From assembly GCA_942493045.1 (NCBI GenBank), contig OW818665.1, positions 1,612,001 through 1,676,000 on the forward strand: a stretch of DNA of 64,000 nucleotides. The letters are read 5' to 3'. Each line of letters opens with the position of its first letter. Position 1 is the first letter of the stretch. The DNA is from Teretinema sp942493045 (GTDB taxonomy: Bacteria > Spirochaetota > Spirochaetia > Treponematales > Treponemataceae). Below are positions 44,224 through 51,627 of this stretch, piece by piece. The position numbers and the translations under genes are program-made. The notes beneath the pieces are model-generated. The model was not told the origin of the DNA. It did not search any database and was given only the letters and a program-made list of their open reading frames with translations.

Positions 44224-44997
44224 TCACCAACCCTCAAGGTCTATCTCGCCGACGTTGTTGAAGATGTAATCCGGTTGATACGGGAAGGCGGCGATGGACT
44301 CGCGGCTGGAAACCCCGGAAAGCACCAGGGCCGTCCTCATGCCGGCTTCCATCCCGCCGACGATGTCGGTGTCCATGCGGTCGCCGATCATCACCGTGTC
44401 CGCGGAGTGCACATCCAGCTGCTTGCGGGCAATCATCATCATCAGCGAATTGGGCTTGCCGACGATGTACGGCTTCTTGCCGGTAGCCGCCTCAATCGAG
44501 GCCAGCAGCACCCCGGCAGCCGGCTCAAAACCGCTTTCCACCGGATCGATCATATCCGGATTGGTGCCGATAAATTTGGCGCCGCCGTGAATCAGGTTGG
44601 CGGCCTTCTTAAGCATATCGTAATTAAAGGTATTGGTCTTGCCGACCACCACGTAGTCCGGCTTACTGTCGGTAATGCTGAAGCCCCGCTGGTACAGCTC
44701 CGTGGACAACCCGGCCCCGCCGATCACGTAAACCGAGGCCCCCGGATGCTGGGTTTGCAGAAAAATCGCCGTCGCCATGGCCGCGGTAATAAAGTTCTCT
44801 TCCTTCAGCCCATGCACGCCCCGTCCTTCCATCTTGCGCACCAGGTCCAGTGGTGTGACCTCCGAAATATTCGTCAAAAACAGAAATTTGGTTTTGCTGT
44901 CGATCAAGCGCTGCACAAACTCGGCCGCGCCCGGAATCAGGTCCTTGCCGCGGTATAAAACGCCGTCCATATCGGAAATAACATTCAGTTTAGACAT
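44224..44997 (-). CDS. NagD-like HAD phosphatase (HAD-IIA)
   Basis: 257 residues. HAD phosphatase with motif I DMDGVLYRG (both Asp), motif II FLTNISEV, motif III Lys and motif IV GDRMDTDIVGG. The IIA cap is the type found in NagD/AraL/PNP phosphatases that act on nucleotides or sugar phosphates. Start ATG at 44997 (MSKLNVISDMDG); the longer frame upstream has no family signature. Upstream of it, on the other side, is a repeat region and the SGNH-like lipoprotein. Confidence 0.88.
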   Translation of the reverse strand: MSKLNVISDMDGVLYRGKDLIPGAAEFVQRLIDSKTKFLFLTNISEVTPLDLVRKMEGRGVHGLKEENFITAAMATAIFLQTQHPGASVYVIGGAGLSTELYQRGFSITDSKPDYVVVGKTNTFNYDMLKKAANLIHGGAKFIGTNPDMIDPVESGFEPAAGVLLASIEAATGKKPYIVGKPNSLMMMIARKQLDVHSADTVMIGDRMDTDIVGGMEAGMRTALVLSGVSSRESIAAFPYQPDYIFNNVGEIDLEGW

Positions 44998-45025
44998 GCG
45001 TGCAGTATAGCGGGAAAAACAGCAT

Positions 45026-45143
45026 AAAACCAAGAGGGGCGTGTCCGGCGCCGCGCGCCGGCCGCTCTGTACGGGGCTGCGCTATCGCTCCGGCCGCCCG
45101 CACGGGCGGCCCCTCCCGGGCCCCTCCCGCCGCTCACGCGGAA
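45026..45143. repeat. GC-rich palindromic element (two strong hairpins)
   Basis: Intergenic stretch of extreme GC content between the NagD-like gene and the SGNH-like gene. It holds a 7-bp stem with 3-base loop at 45045-45061 and a 9-bp stem (GGCCGCCCG / CGGGCGGCC) at 45092-45111; GCGCTATCG lies between the two and CCGCTCACGCG follows. The order hairpin, GCGCT motif, hairpin, and the 47-base distance between hairpin starts match the two elements next to the tmRNA gene. Confidence 0.6.
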
Positions 45144-45184
45144 GAAACTATCACATTAAATTTACAGAAATCCCTACCACTTCA

Positions 45185-45193
45185 TGTTATAAT
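45185..45193 (+). promoter_or_regulatory. Extended -10 promoter of the SGNH-like gene
   Basis: TGTTATAAT at 45185-45193 is a perfect extended -10 box (TGn plus TATAAT). No good -35 exists at the proper distance, as is common for this promoter class. Predicted leader is about 30 bases with AGGAG before the ATG. Confidence 0.55.
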
Positions 45194-45229
45194 TCTGACT
45201 AAGGAAGATGCAATTCCATAGGAGATACT

Positions 45230-46087
45230 ATGAAAAAAAGTTATACCGGTTTGGGCTTTCTCGCGTTCGCGCTCGTTTTTTCGGGTTGTCCCGGTGCCGG
45301 GGACAGTTCAGCTGCTCCTGGTATTATTATCGACTACACCAATTATGACCCGGCTTCCCTGTCCGACGCGGAGATCACACAGGCCGCGGCCCTTGATGTC
45401 TATTTTGAACACGCCTCCGTCGGCGGCTATATTGTGGGTCCGATACCGGATTGGCCGAGCAATGGATTGGCCGACCTGGAAGCCTTGAATTCGCGATACA
45501 GCAGCGGTCGCAGAACCTGGAGCGACACCTCGGAGGCTACCTGGTTTGATACCAATAACGGTTTAGGTGATAATTCCCGTGGTAATCCGGATGGAATGAC
45601 TAAAATCTCCGGTTTCAGTTCTTCACTGAACGCGGATTCCGGCTTGCTGAGCGGAAAGATCGACGTGGCAATGTTCAAGTTCTGCTATATCGACGCCCCA
45701 GCGTCCGAAGGTTCGACTTGGGGCAATACCTTTACGGCAGCAGAGCTCTTTAACGCTCAGCGAGCGGCAATGGAGCAGCTGCAAAGTTCTTATCCAAATG
45801 TGGTTTTTGTCTGGTGGACAATGCCGCTTGAAACCAACGGAGAAACCGGCCGTCAGGCTTACAATGATTTAGTCCGCGCCTACTGCGCCGAGAACGATCA
45901 ATGGCTTTTTGACATCGCCTCCATTGAAAGCCATACTGAGGCGGGGGTTCTCCAACAAGACATTGAAAACCGGGAACTACTGGCGACGGATTATTCCGCG
46001 GATGGCGGTCATCCTAATGACGCCGGTGCGCTCAAGCTCGCCAAAGCCTATTGGAAGCTCATCGCCGAAATCGCCAAAACCAGATAG
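45230..46087 (+). CDS. SGNH-hydrolase-like lipoprotein
   Basis: 285 residues. The N-terminus has a positive start, hydrophobic core and lipobox-like LVFSGC, so it is a lipoprotein with lipid on Cys20. The mature part reads as an SGNH/GDSL-type fold: Ser63 in YFEHASVGGYI (block I variant), an Asn/Gly-rich middle, and the final DGGHPN with Asp258 and His261 as the catalytic pair (DxxH). Such enzymes cleave ester bonds, often acetyl groups on glycans. Substrate unknown. It converges on mdh with a single base between the stop codons and no terminator in between. Confidence 0.72.
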   Translation: MKKSYTGLGFLAFALVFSGCPGAGDSSAAPGIIIDYTNYDPASLSDAEITQAAALDVYFEHASVGGYIVGPIPDWPSNGLADLEALNSRYSSGRRTWSDTSEATWFDTNNGLGDNSRGNPDGMTKISGFSSSLNADSGLLSGKIDVAMFKFCYIDAPASEGSTWGNTFTAAELFNAQRAAMEQLQSSYPNVVFVWWTMPLETNGETGRQAYNDLVRAYCAENDQWLFDIASIESHTEAGVLQQDIENRELLATDYSADGGHPNDAGALKLAKAYWKLIAEIAKTR

Positions 46088-46088
46088 C

Positions 46089-47027
46089 TCAGTCGCTGTT
46101 CATGGTCCGCGTCAAAATGTCGTACTGCTCGCGTACCAGAGCGGCCGAGGCGCGCAGGGCGAGAGTGTCTGTCTCGGTGAGGGGCAGTTCCACGATTCCG
46201 GCCAGGCCGGAGCGGTCGAGCTTGCAGGGCACGCCGCAGTAGACGCCGTCCAAGCCGTATTCGCCTTCCAGGTAGGCTGTGCAGGGTAGCAGGCGGCCGG
46301 TATCCGAAACCATGGCTTCGACCATCTCGGCGATCGCCTCACCCGGCGCGTAGTAGGCTGAGCCTGTCTTTAAAAGATTGACAATCTCGCCGCCGCCGTC
46401 GCGGGTGCGCTTGACCAGGCGCTCGATGGTCTCGGCCGGCAGCAGGTCCGTCAGGGCCACGCCGCCGACACGGGCCTGCGACACGCAGGGCACCATCAGG
46501 TCACCGTGGCCGCCGAGCACCAGAGCGTCTACCGCGCGCGGAGCGACCCCCAGTTCCCGGGCAATAAACAACCGGAAACGCGAGGTATCAAGTAAGCCGG
46601 CCATGCCGATCACCCGCTGTTTGGGAAAGAGCGACACAGCCAGGGCCAGCTGGGCCATCACGTCCAAAGGATTGGTCACCATCAATATGATACAACCCGG
46701 GGAATGGGCCACGGCCGCGCTCACCGCTCCCCGCACGATTTTAGCGTTGCAATGAGCGAGATCGTTACGGCTCATGCCCGGCTTCCGGGCCATGCCGGCG
46801 GTTATCACCACAATGGCGGAGTCCGCCGTATCAGCGTAATCAGCGGTTCCGATAACCTCAGTATCAAAGCCGGCAAGCGGAGCGCTCTGGGCAATATCCA
46901 GGGCCTTACCCTGGGCCATGCCCTCCACTACGTCCAGCAGCACCAACTGCCGCGCCAGGTTACGGTCGGCGATCACCTTAGCCGCCGTGGCGCCGACATT
47001 ACCCGCGCCGATGATGGTTATTTTCAT
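46089..47027 (-). CDS. mdh: Malate dehydrogenase
   Basis: 312 residues. NAD-dependent dehydrogenase of the LDH/MDH family: Rossmann loop IGAGNVGATAAKVIA, Asp for NAD ribose in LLDVVEGM, substrate loop ARKPGMSRNDL (Arg pair that recognises dicarboxylates, so malate rather than lactate), and catalytic His in GGHGDLMVP with upstream Asp/Arg. Converts malate and oxaloacetate. A lactate enzyme would show a different loop, so the call is sound. Lies 15 bases after the membrane-protein gene on the same strand. Confidence 0.92.
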   Translation of the reverse strand: MKITIIGAGNVGATAAKVIADRNLARQLVLLDVVEGMAQGKALDIAQSAPLAGFDTEVIGTADYADTADSAIVVITAGMARKPGMSRNDLAHCNAKIVRGAVSAAVAHSPGCIILMVTNPLDVMAQLALAVSLFPKQRVIGMAGLLDTSRFRLFIARELGVAPRAVDALVLGGHGDLMVPCVSQARVGGVALTDLLPAETIERLVKRTRDGGGEIVNLLKTGSAYYAPGEAIAEMVEAMVSDTGRLLPCTAYLEGEYGLDGVYCGVPCKLDRSGLAGIVELPLTETDTLALRASAALVREQYDILTRTMNSD

Positions 47028-47042
47028 TCCTCACTCCTACGT

Positions 47043-47990
47043 TCACCAACTATTGGTACTGCGTACCGCCTTATAGCCTATTACCAGCGCGCCTAAAGCC
47101 AGGGTTAAAAAGCCAAGTATTAAGGGAAGTGATTCTGAGACACCGACCCTCAGCATGTTAAAGCCCATAGCCGATACGGCCAGACCTTCGGCGGCGCCCT
47201 TCACCAGCAGTACCGTACCGGCAAGATAACCGCGACTGTCGCGCCGATACAGCCAGAAGGCCGAAAGCGCGGCGGCCGGAACCAGGATCGCCAAATCAAA
47301 GGCCTGCACAAACAGGGTTGCCGCGATATCCAGGCCGGTGGGCGGTTGCCCGGTAATAAGGGAGGGTAAAACCAAGCCTTTCAGCCAGGCCAGGGCCAAA
47401 AAGGAACCGACGGCAAGGCATAGAGCCATGGCCGATTTTCTCGGATAGCGATTCTGGCAGGCCGAAGCCAGTTCATCAGCGTCGATGGCGTACAGCGAAA
47501 GAATAAAGCCATACAGGGCCGCCGCAAACAGCGAGACATATAGCAGGAAAAACTCATTATAGGCCGTTCCCACCGCCATCATTCCGTAACAGTACAGGAA
47601 ATAGCCCAGTGCCCCGGAAAAAATCAACCGTCCGCCAAGACTGCCGCGTCCCGCGAGAAAAAAGCCGGCGGCCAACAACGGTAGGGCGAAAAGGAGGGTG
47701 ACAAGATCCTGGGCCCGTTCCTGGGCCGCGAACGAAATGGAGTCCCTGCGATATAGCCCTTGGCCGTCGAGTTGTACTGTCTGACCAAAAAGACTGGTAA
47801 AGGCTGCCGGTGCGGCCGTAGAGCGGTCCGGTGAAACCTGGCGCAGGATCAATCCATCAGAAGACCGGAGCAACAGACCGCCCAGCGCGGCGATCAGGCT
47901 TCCGGCAAAAATAAAAACGGCCAGCTTTCTGGCCGAACGTAAAGCCGTGACCCGACGCTCCGCCAGGCTAGGATTATTTGCAGCATTCAT
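47043..47990 (-). CDS. Multi-pass membrane protein, unknown function
   Basis: 315 residues with about eight membrane helices (KLAVFIFAGSLIAALGGLLL, VTLLFALPLLAAGFFLAG, LIFSGALGYFLYCYGMMAVG, FFLLYVSLFAAALYGFILSL, and further ones to VSAMGFNMLRVG...). A periplasmic-type loop after helix 1 contains AFTSLFGQTVQLDGQGLYRRD. No transporter signature recognised. It overlaps the TetR gene by 4 bases (ATGA) so both are made together; the regulator probably controls this protein. Best guess is a membrane component under TetR control, for example transport or stress; not provable here. Confidence 0.7.
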   Translation of the reverse strand: MNAANNPSLAERRVTALRSARKLAVFIFAGSLIAALGGLLLRSSDGLILRQVSPDRSTAAPAAFTSLFGQTVQLDGQGLYRRDSISFAAQERAQDLVTLLFALPLLAAGFFLAGRGSLGGRLIFSGALGYFLYCYGMMAVGTAYNEFFLLYVSLFAAALYGFILSLYAIDADELASACQNRYPRKSAMALCLAVGSFLALAWLKGLVLPSLITGQPPTGLDIAATLFVQAFDLAILVPAAALSAFWLYRRDSRGYLAGTVLLVKGAAEGLAVSAMGFNMLRVGVSESLPLILGFLTLALGALVIGYKAVRSTNSW

Positions 47991-48637
47991 ATATTCTCCT
48001 CTTCCCCGCGCAATCCGCCGAGGATAATCGCAATGTGACGCTCGACTATCAGCTGTGTGCGTTCCGTCCAGAGGGAGTCCGGTTCGGTCCCCGACATCCC
48101 CATTTCCAGAACCAACCGCGCAGCCAGACCGAACATTGCGGCCCAAACCGCCTGGGCGGTAATCTCGGGATCGGCGGGTGTAAAACAGCCATCCGCCATG
48201 CCCTTGGCAATAAGGCCGGAAAGCAGGGCGAAGGTTTTCCGCTGCCGCGCCACGCCGGGAGCGAGGGCATTAATCCGTTCCTGCGCGGGCCCGATATTCT
48301 GGAGAAGCACTACCTTGAACAGGACCGCGTGCTCGAGAGAAAAAATCACATAGCCCCGGATACCGGCGGCAAGCTGTGCCGGCGTACCGGCTTGCGGATC
48401 CAACAGCTTTTCCAGGGTAACGCTCAACTGGCTATAGCCTTTTTCCACGATAGCACCCATTAGTTCGGCCTTGTCAGTATAGTGCCGGTAGATAGCGGCC
48501 TGGGAAATACCGACTTTGGTGGCCACCTTGCGCATCGACAGCGCCTGGTAGCCATCGGCCAGCAGTAATGCGACCGCGGCATCAAGAATCCGACCTGCCG
48601 TATTTCGAGGTTCCGCAGCTTTGCGTTTGACTGACAT
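47987..48637 (-). CDS. TetR-family transcriptional regulator
   Basis: 216 residues. N-terminal TetR helix-turn-helix: RILDAAVALLLADGYQALSMRKVATKVGISQAAIYRHYTDKAELM (family pattern split here for reading). The rest is a helical ligand-binding domain typical of TetR. A near-perfect palindrome sits right in front of the gene, overlapping the predicted -10 box, so it likely represses its own operon with the membrane protein that follows. Start ATG 48637; an extended frame upstream crosses the operator. Ligand unknown. Confidence 0.92.
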   Translation of the reverse strand: MSVKRKAAEPRNTAGRILDAAVALLLADGYQALSMRKVATKVGISQAAIYRHYTDKAELMGAIVEKGYSQLSVTLEKLLDPQAGTPAQLAAGIRGYVIFSLEHAVLFKVVLLQNIGPAQERINALAPGVARQRKTFALLSGLIAKGMADGCFTPADPEITAQAVWAAMFGLAARLVLEMGMSGTEPDSLWTERTQLIVERHIAIILGGLRGEEENI

Positions 48638-48653
48638 ATTTCCCTCGCCCCTT

Positions 48654-48711
48654 AAGTTAACACCGTTCACGTTAACAGTGTTAACTTACTGTTTCTGAGT
48701 TTTTCTGTCAA
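48654..48711 (-). promoter_or_regulatory. TetR operator overlapping promoter
   Basis: Palindrome AAGTTAACAC (48654-48663) and GTGTTAACTT (48678-48687), arms perfect over 10 bases with a 14-base centre that has one more GTTAAC. On the minus strand TTGACA (48706-48711) and TAAGTT (48683-48688) are spaced by 17 bases, so the operator covers the -10 box and the start region. The -35 lies inside the 3' end of the neighbouring DUF1801-like gene. Confidence 0.75.
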
Positions 48712-49060
48712 GCAACGCTTCCGAAACCCTGAACAGGACAATCCGCCGGATTAATTCCAGCGGCAGTGGTTCAGAGAGCGGAAACTGGATAGAACCCTTG
48801 GCATGTTTGTAGGGGCTTAGCTCATCCTTGAATTTCTCGATGGCGCTGGGCGCGGGATATAAGCCGATGTGGCCCGGATAGGCCGCGAAATGTACCAGAT
48901 TGCCGTTCAGAAAGAATGTCGGCATCTGATAACTGATTTTCTCGGTGGCCCGCGGCGCCGCTTCCAGAATCAACGCCCGCAGTTCCCGCAGCTTTGTTTG
49001 AACGGCCGCAGGAAAAAGCGCGATATATTGATCGATTGTCGTAAAACCCGGTTCTGCCAT
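48686..49060 (-). CDS. DUF1801-like protein
   Basis: 124 residues. FTTIDQYIALFPAAVQTKLRELRALI followed by AAPRATEKISYQMPTFFLNG and GHIGLYPAPSAIEKFKDEL matches the DUF1801 (YdhG-like) group, small alpha/beta proteins of unknown function that are often near metal or stress genes. No catalytic residue known. Good GGGAGG upstream of the ATG. It is upstream of the TetR gene on the same strand and holds its promoter -35 in its coding 3' end. Confidence 0.78.
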   Translation of the reverse strand: MAEPGFTTIDQYIALFPAAVQTKLRELRALILEAAPRATEKISYQMPTFFLNGNLVHFAAYPGHIGLYPAPSAIEKFKDELSPYKHAKGSIQFPLSEPLPLELIRRIVLFRVSEALLDRKTQKQ

Positions 49061-49074
49061 AAGCGCCTCCCTTA

Positions 49075-49977
49075 TTAATCCTTACCCCGGGCGTTTTCCA
49101 GGGCCTTTTTCCAGGCCAGGGCCTTTTCGATTATAATGCCGCACAATAATAGGGCCAGGGCACCGAGCAGCAGGCCGACCAGCACGCCGCAGTAGGTCCA
49201 CACGGTCCAGCCGAACGCGTCCAGGGCCGCCGCGAGAACATTGACCGAAGAGGCAGGCGCGCTGCTTTCGGTTATCGAAATATGAATCGTGGAAAATGAA
49301 TTGTTCTCCCCAAAATCGCCCAGCGAAATACCCAGTTCCTGAATTTGACCCTCAATTTCCAGAATATTGTTTTCCAGGGTAATTAAGTCAGCCAGATTGG
49401 CGTTGGCCTGGCGCAGGGCTTTCAGGCCTTCCAGGGTCTTTTCCAGACTGATGCGTTTGGCCTGCAAGGCCTGATAATCCGCGGTCCGATCGGTCTTGGT
49501 GATATTGAAGGACAGCAGTTTTCCCACACCCTTGAAAGCCGACACCATGGCCTCGAAATTATCTGGCAAAACCCCAATCGATAACTGAAAGAACCGCGAG
49601 CCTTCCAAACCCGTTGAATCTTCCTGCTGAACGATAGCCTGGTACTTTTCGATTATGCCGCGAATCAACAGTTCATCTTTCTCAAACTGCGCGCTGGCGG
49701 CGCTCATGGTTGCGACGCGTTCATACTTTTGATCGATCACTTGATTGGCGGAACCGGCCTGAGGCAGCTCGATGCGTTTGCTTTCATAATAATTGCGGGT
49801 CTTCGCGTAGGGTATATCGGATGAACTTTGTGAAAACACGGCATTTTGATTTGTCAGCGTGGCGCCGAACACCGAATCTGATGAACTACTGCTCAATTCA
49901 TTCACAAACCGGAATGCAAAGAGCACCACAAACAAAACCACCGCGCAAATCAGCACTATCTTTGACCGTTTTTTCAC
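49075..49977 (-). CDS. DUF4349-like membrane protein
   Basis: 300 residues. One membrane helix near the N-terminus (IVLICAVVLFVVLFAFRFV) and one near the C-terminus (VWTYCGVLVGLLLGALALLLCG). Between them, a beta domain (FFQLSIGVLPDNFEAMVSAFKGVGKL) and a long coiled coil (LQAKRISLEKTLEGLKALRQ, then LENNILEIEGQIQELG), the order seen in DUF4349 proteins. Function unknown; coiled coil suggests oligomers at the membrane. GTG start with AAGGAG 6 bases upstream. No lipobox. Confidence 0.8.
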   Translation of the reverse strand: MKKRSKIVLICAVVLFVVLFAFRFVNELSSSSSDSVFGATLTNQNAVFSQSSSDIPYAKTRNYYESKRIELPQAGSANQVIDQKYERVATMSAASAQFEKDELLIRGIIEKYQAIVQQEDSTGLEGSRFFQLSIGVLPDNFEAMVSAFKGVGKLLSFNITKTDRTADYQALQAKRISLEKTLEGLKALRQANANLADLITLENNILEIEGQIQELGISLGDFGENNSFSTIHISITESSAPASSVNVLAAALDAFGWTVWTYCGVLVGLLLGALALLLCGIIIEKALAWKKALENARGKD

Positions 49978-50150
49978 AATATACTCCTTCGGAAATTCTT
50001 AACCGTACATCTCCAGTATATACTCCGCTGATTAAGCTGCAAAGGTTTTCAGCTTTTTCTCTCTCGCGGCAACGATTGCAGCGGCCCGATAAAGTTGGAT
50101 TCTGGGGCAGCTCCATTGACCTGCGCAATTCAAACCGGGATAATTATTGA

Positions 50151-50750
50151 ATGTTCCGAATAATCCTGCTACGCGTGGTTTGCACTCTAGCGCTGCTGAT
50201 GGTCGCGCTGCCCGGTTTTTCGCAAAGTGTTTCCCTGAGCCTGAAGTTTTTCGGCCTGAGTATCCATCCCAAAGGGGCGGTCAACGCGCCGCTGATGCCG
50301 TTGAAACTGGATAGCGGCGGAGTACTGGTTCTGAACCGCGGGCTGACTTTTAATGTTGAAGTTTTTTTATGGGAGGATATCGTCTCGGTGAAATTTATCC
50401 AGGGGCTGTATTCGGACTGCCTGGCGCGCTTTGCCGGCTTTACGCATATCGGTCTGCGCGGCCGGATTTTCGAGCTGGGGCAGCATTCGCTGAACGGCGG
50501 GATCGGCCCGACCCTGCTGTACCGGCGCAACTGGTATGAAGTTCAGGGCTATGATGATTCCTTCAGTTTTTTCCGGGGTAGTCCGCAGGATTACTGGCAG
50601 CGGCGCTTCATTTGGTACGGTGGAGAATTCGAGTATAATTACGCTATTGACGAGAAGAGGGCGATCTCGACCAGTTTTGTGCCCGGTTATCCGGATTTGA
50701 TGAATTTGTCCATTGGATTACGTTTAAGTGAAATTCAGGAGGTAAGATGA
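50151..50750 (+). CDS. Exported protein, unknown function (beta-rich)
   Basis: 199 residues with signal peptide (LALLMVALPGFSQ). The mature chain is strand-rich with aromatic alternation (VSLSLKFFGLSIHPKG, RNWYEVQGYDDSFSFF, FIWYGGEFEYNYAIDEKR, LSIGLRLSEIQEV), as in small outer-membrane-barrel-like proteins. No known family recognised. It overlaps the flavodoxin gene by 4 bases, so they are cotranslated, although their cell compartments differ. Confidence 0.68.
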   Translation: MFRIILLRVVCTLALLMVALPGFSQSVSLSLKFFGLSIHPKGAVNAPLMPLKLDSGGVLVLNRGLTFNVEVFLWEDIVSVKFIQGLYSDCLARFAGFTHIGLRGRIFELGQHSLNGGIGPTLLYRRNWYEVQGYDDSFSFFRGSPQDYWQRRFIWYGGEFEYNYAIDEKRAISTSFVPGYPDLMNLSIGLRLSEIQEVR

Positions 50751-51220
50751 TGAAAACGCTGATTGTATACAGCAGTCACTTCGGGGCTACCGAAAAATGC
50801 GCCCGCCTGGTGGCGGACAAGCTGGGTAGCGAGGTTACCCTGCTTAAGGCCCGTGATTGTGGCGCTATGCGCCTGCAGGACTTTGACCGGATCATTTTGG
50901 GCAGTGGCATTGAAGCCGGTAAGATCGGTAAATCGATGCGCTCCTTTTTGAAGCGCTACGGGCGGGAACTGGCTGCCAAAGATGTGGGGTTGTTTTTATG
51001 CAGCGGCGGCGAAGAGCCCTCTTACTTTCAAACCAATTTCCCGCCAGCTGTGCTTGCCGTGGCCCGGGAGAGAGCCAACTTTGGCGGAGAACTGGATCTT
51101 ACCAGGCTGTCGCCCTTTCTGAGGGGACTGTTGAAAATTTTCGGGGTAAAAGAAGGCTATTCAAAACTGAAACCAGATGAAATTGAACGCTTCGCGGCTA
51201 AAATGGCGCAACGCGCTTAA
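50747..51220 (+). CDS. Flavodoxin-like protein (flavodoxin_5/HemG type)
   Basis: 157 residues. FMN-binding loop at the start: LIVYSSHFGATEKCARLVA. Then LQDFDRIILGSGIEAGKIGKSM and LFLCSGGEE, typical of the flavodoxin_5 domain of menaquinone-dependent protoporphyrinogen oxidase and related redox proteins. Could transfer electrons or act as a flavin-dependent oxidase; other haem-synthesis genes are absent here, so a HemG role is only a guess. Two adjacent ATG codons, 50747 and 50750; both have a fair distance from GGAGG. Confidence 0.82.
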   Translation: MMKTLIVYSSHFGATEKCARLVADKLGSEVTLLKARDCGAMRLQDFDRIILGSGIEAGKIGKSMRSFLKRYGRELAAKDVGLFLCSGGEEPSYFQTNFPPAVLAVARERANFGGELDLTRLSPFLRGLLKIFGVKEGYSKLKPDEIERFAAKMAQRA

Positions 51221-51266
51221 AAAGAAGGGGCTGTCTGGTAAGTTTTCCAGAGAGCCCTTTCTTTTT
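51221..51266 (+). terminator. Terminator after the flavodoxin gene
   Basis: 12-bp stem (AAAGAAGGGGCT paired with AGCCCTTTCTTT, one G-U) with an inner CTGG/CCAG stem and T run, directly after the stop codon. It is also the outer edge of the repeated tmRNA-end region. Confidence 0.85.
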
Positions 51267-51409
51267 GGAGATGGCGGGAATCGCCTTCCGCGGCGGAACA
51301 TCCTGTTCCGTTCGCTTCAGGCCGCCTCCGGCGCTAATCGGCCATCCATGGCCGCTTACGCGCCTCCGGTTCGCTCGCTCGAAACTTCGCTGCGGAGCCC
51401 GCCATCTCC
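51267..51409. repeat. Element A: hairpin element flanked by inverted copies of the tmRNA 3' end
   Basis: 143 bp flanked by perfect 12-bp inverted repeats (ggagatggcggg at 51267-51278, cccgccatctcc at 51398-51409), both identical to the tmRNA acceptor end. Inside: hairpin 1 (CGGAACA tcc TGTTCCG, 51294-51310), GCGCTAATCG, hairpin 2 (GGCCAT CC ATGGCC, 51340-51353) and a TTCGCTCGCTCG tract. Hairpin starts are 46 bases apart. No gene: the open frames here are spurious. Confidence 0.65.
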
Positions 51410-51413
51410 TTAT

Positions 51414-51470
51414 CAAAAACAAAAAGACCTCCCAGCGGGAGGTCTTTTGTTTTTGGAGATGGCGGGAATC
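51414..51470. repeat. 57-bp direct repeat of tmRNA terminator plus 3' end (copy 1)
   Basis: Identical over 57 bases to 51588-51644, exactly 174 bases downstream. It holds a full terminator stem (AAAAGACCTCCC / GGGAGGTCTTTT, 51422-51448) and the last 16 bases of tmRNA sequence. It duplicates the end of the real gene. Confidence 0.9.
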
Positions 51471-51587
51471 CTTTCCGGTCGGCGGCACCAGCCGCCGACC
51501 TCCAAGCCGCGCTCAACGGCTGACGGTGCCATCCATGGCACCTTTCCCTCGCTTTCGCTCGGCGCCGTTTCACGTTCGATTCCCGCC
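51455..51587. repeat. Element B: hairpin element similar in build to element A
   Basis: Left edge carries the tmRNA acceptor end; right edge GTTCGATTCCCGCC (51574-51587) is an inverted copy of the tmRNA T-arm. Inside: hairpin 1 (TCGGCGGC acca GCCGCCGA, 51479-51498), GCGCTCAACG, hairpin 2 (GGTGCCAT CC ATGGCACC, 51525-51542) and a CTCGCTTTCGCTCG tract. Hairpin starts are again 46 bases apart. Stems differ from element A by paired changes. Confidence 0.65.
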
Positions 51588-51627
51588 CAAAAACAAAAAG
51601 ACCTCCCAGCGGGAGGTCTTTTGTTTT
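51588..51627 (-). terminator. Terminator of the tmRNA gene
   Basis: 12-bp stem (AAAAGACCTCCC / GGGAGGTCTTTT, 51596-51622) with 3-base loop, then T-rich sequence on the minus strand. It starts 6 bases after the tmRNA 3' end. Confidence 0.9.

Noticed and set aside
51267..51409. Insertion sequence with transposase
   Set aside because: Inverted repeats exist, but the interior is 119 bp and holds no coding potential. If mobile at all, it would need a transposase supplied in trans.
51262..51470. tRNA pseudogenes
   Set aside because: The text resembles a tRNA 3' end, but it is a copy of the tmRNA end. D- and anticodon-arms are absent.
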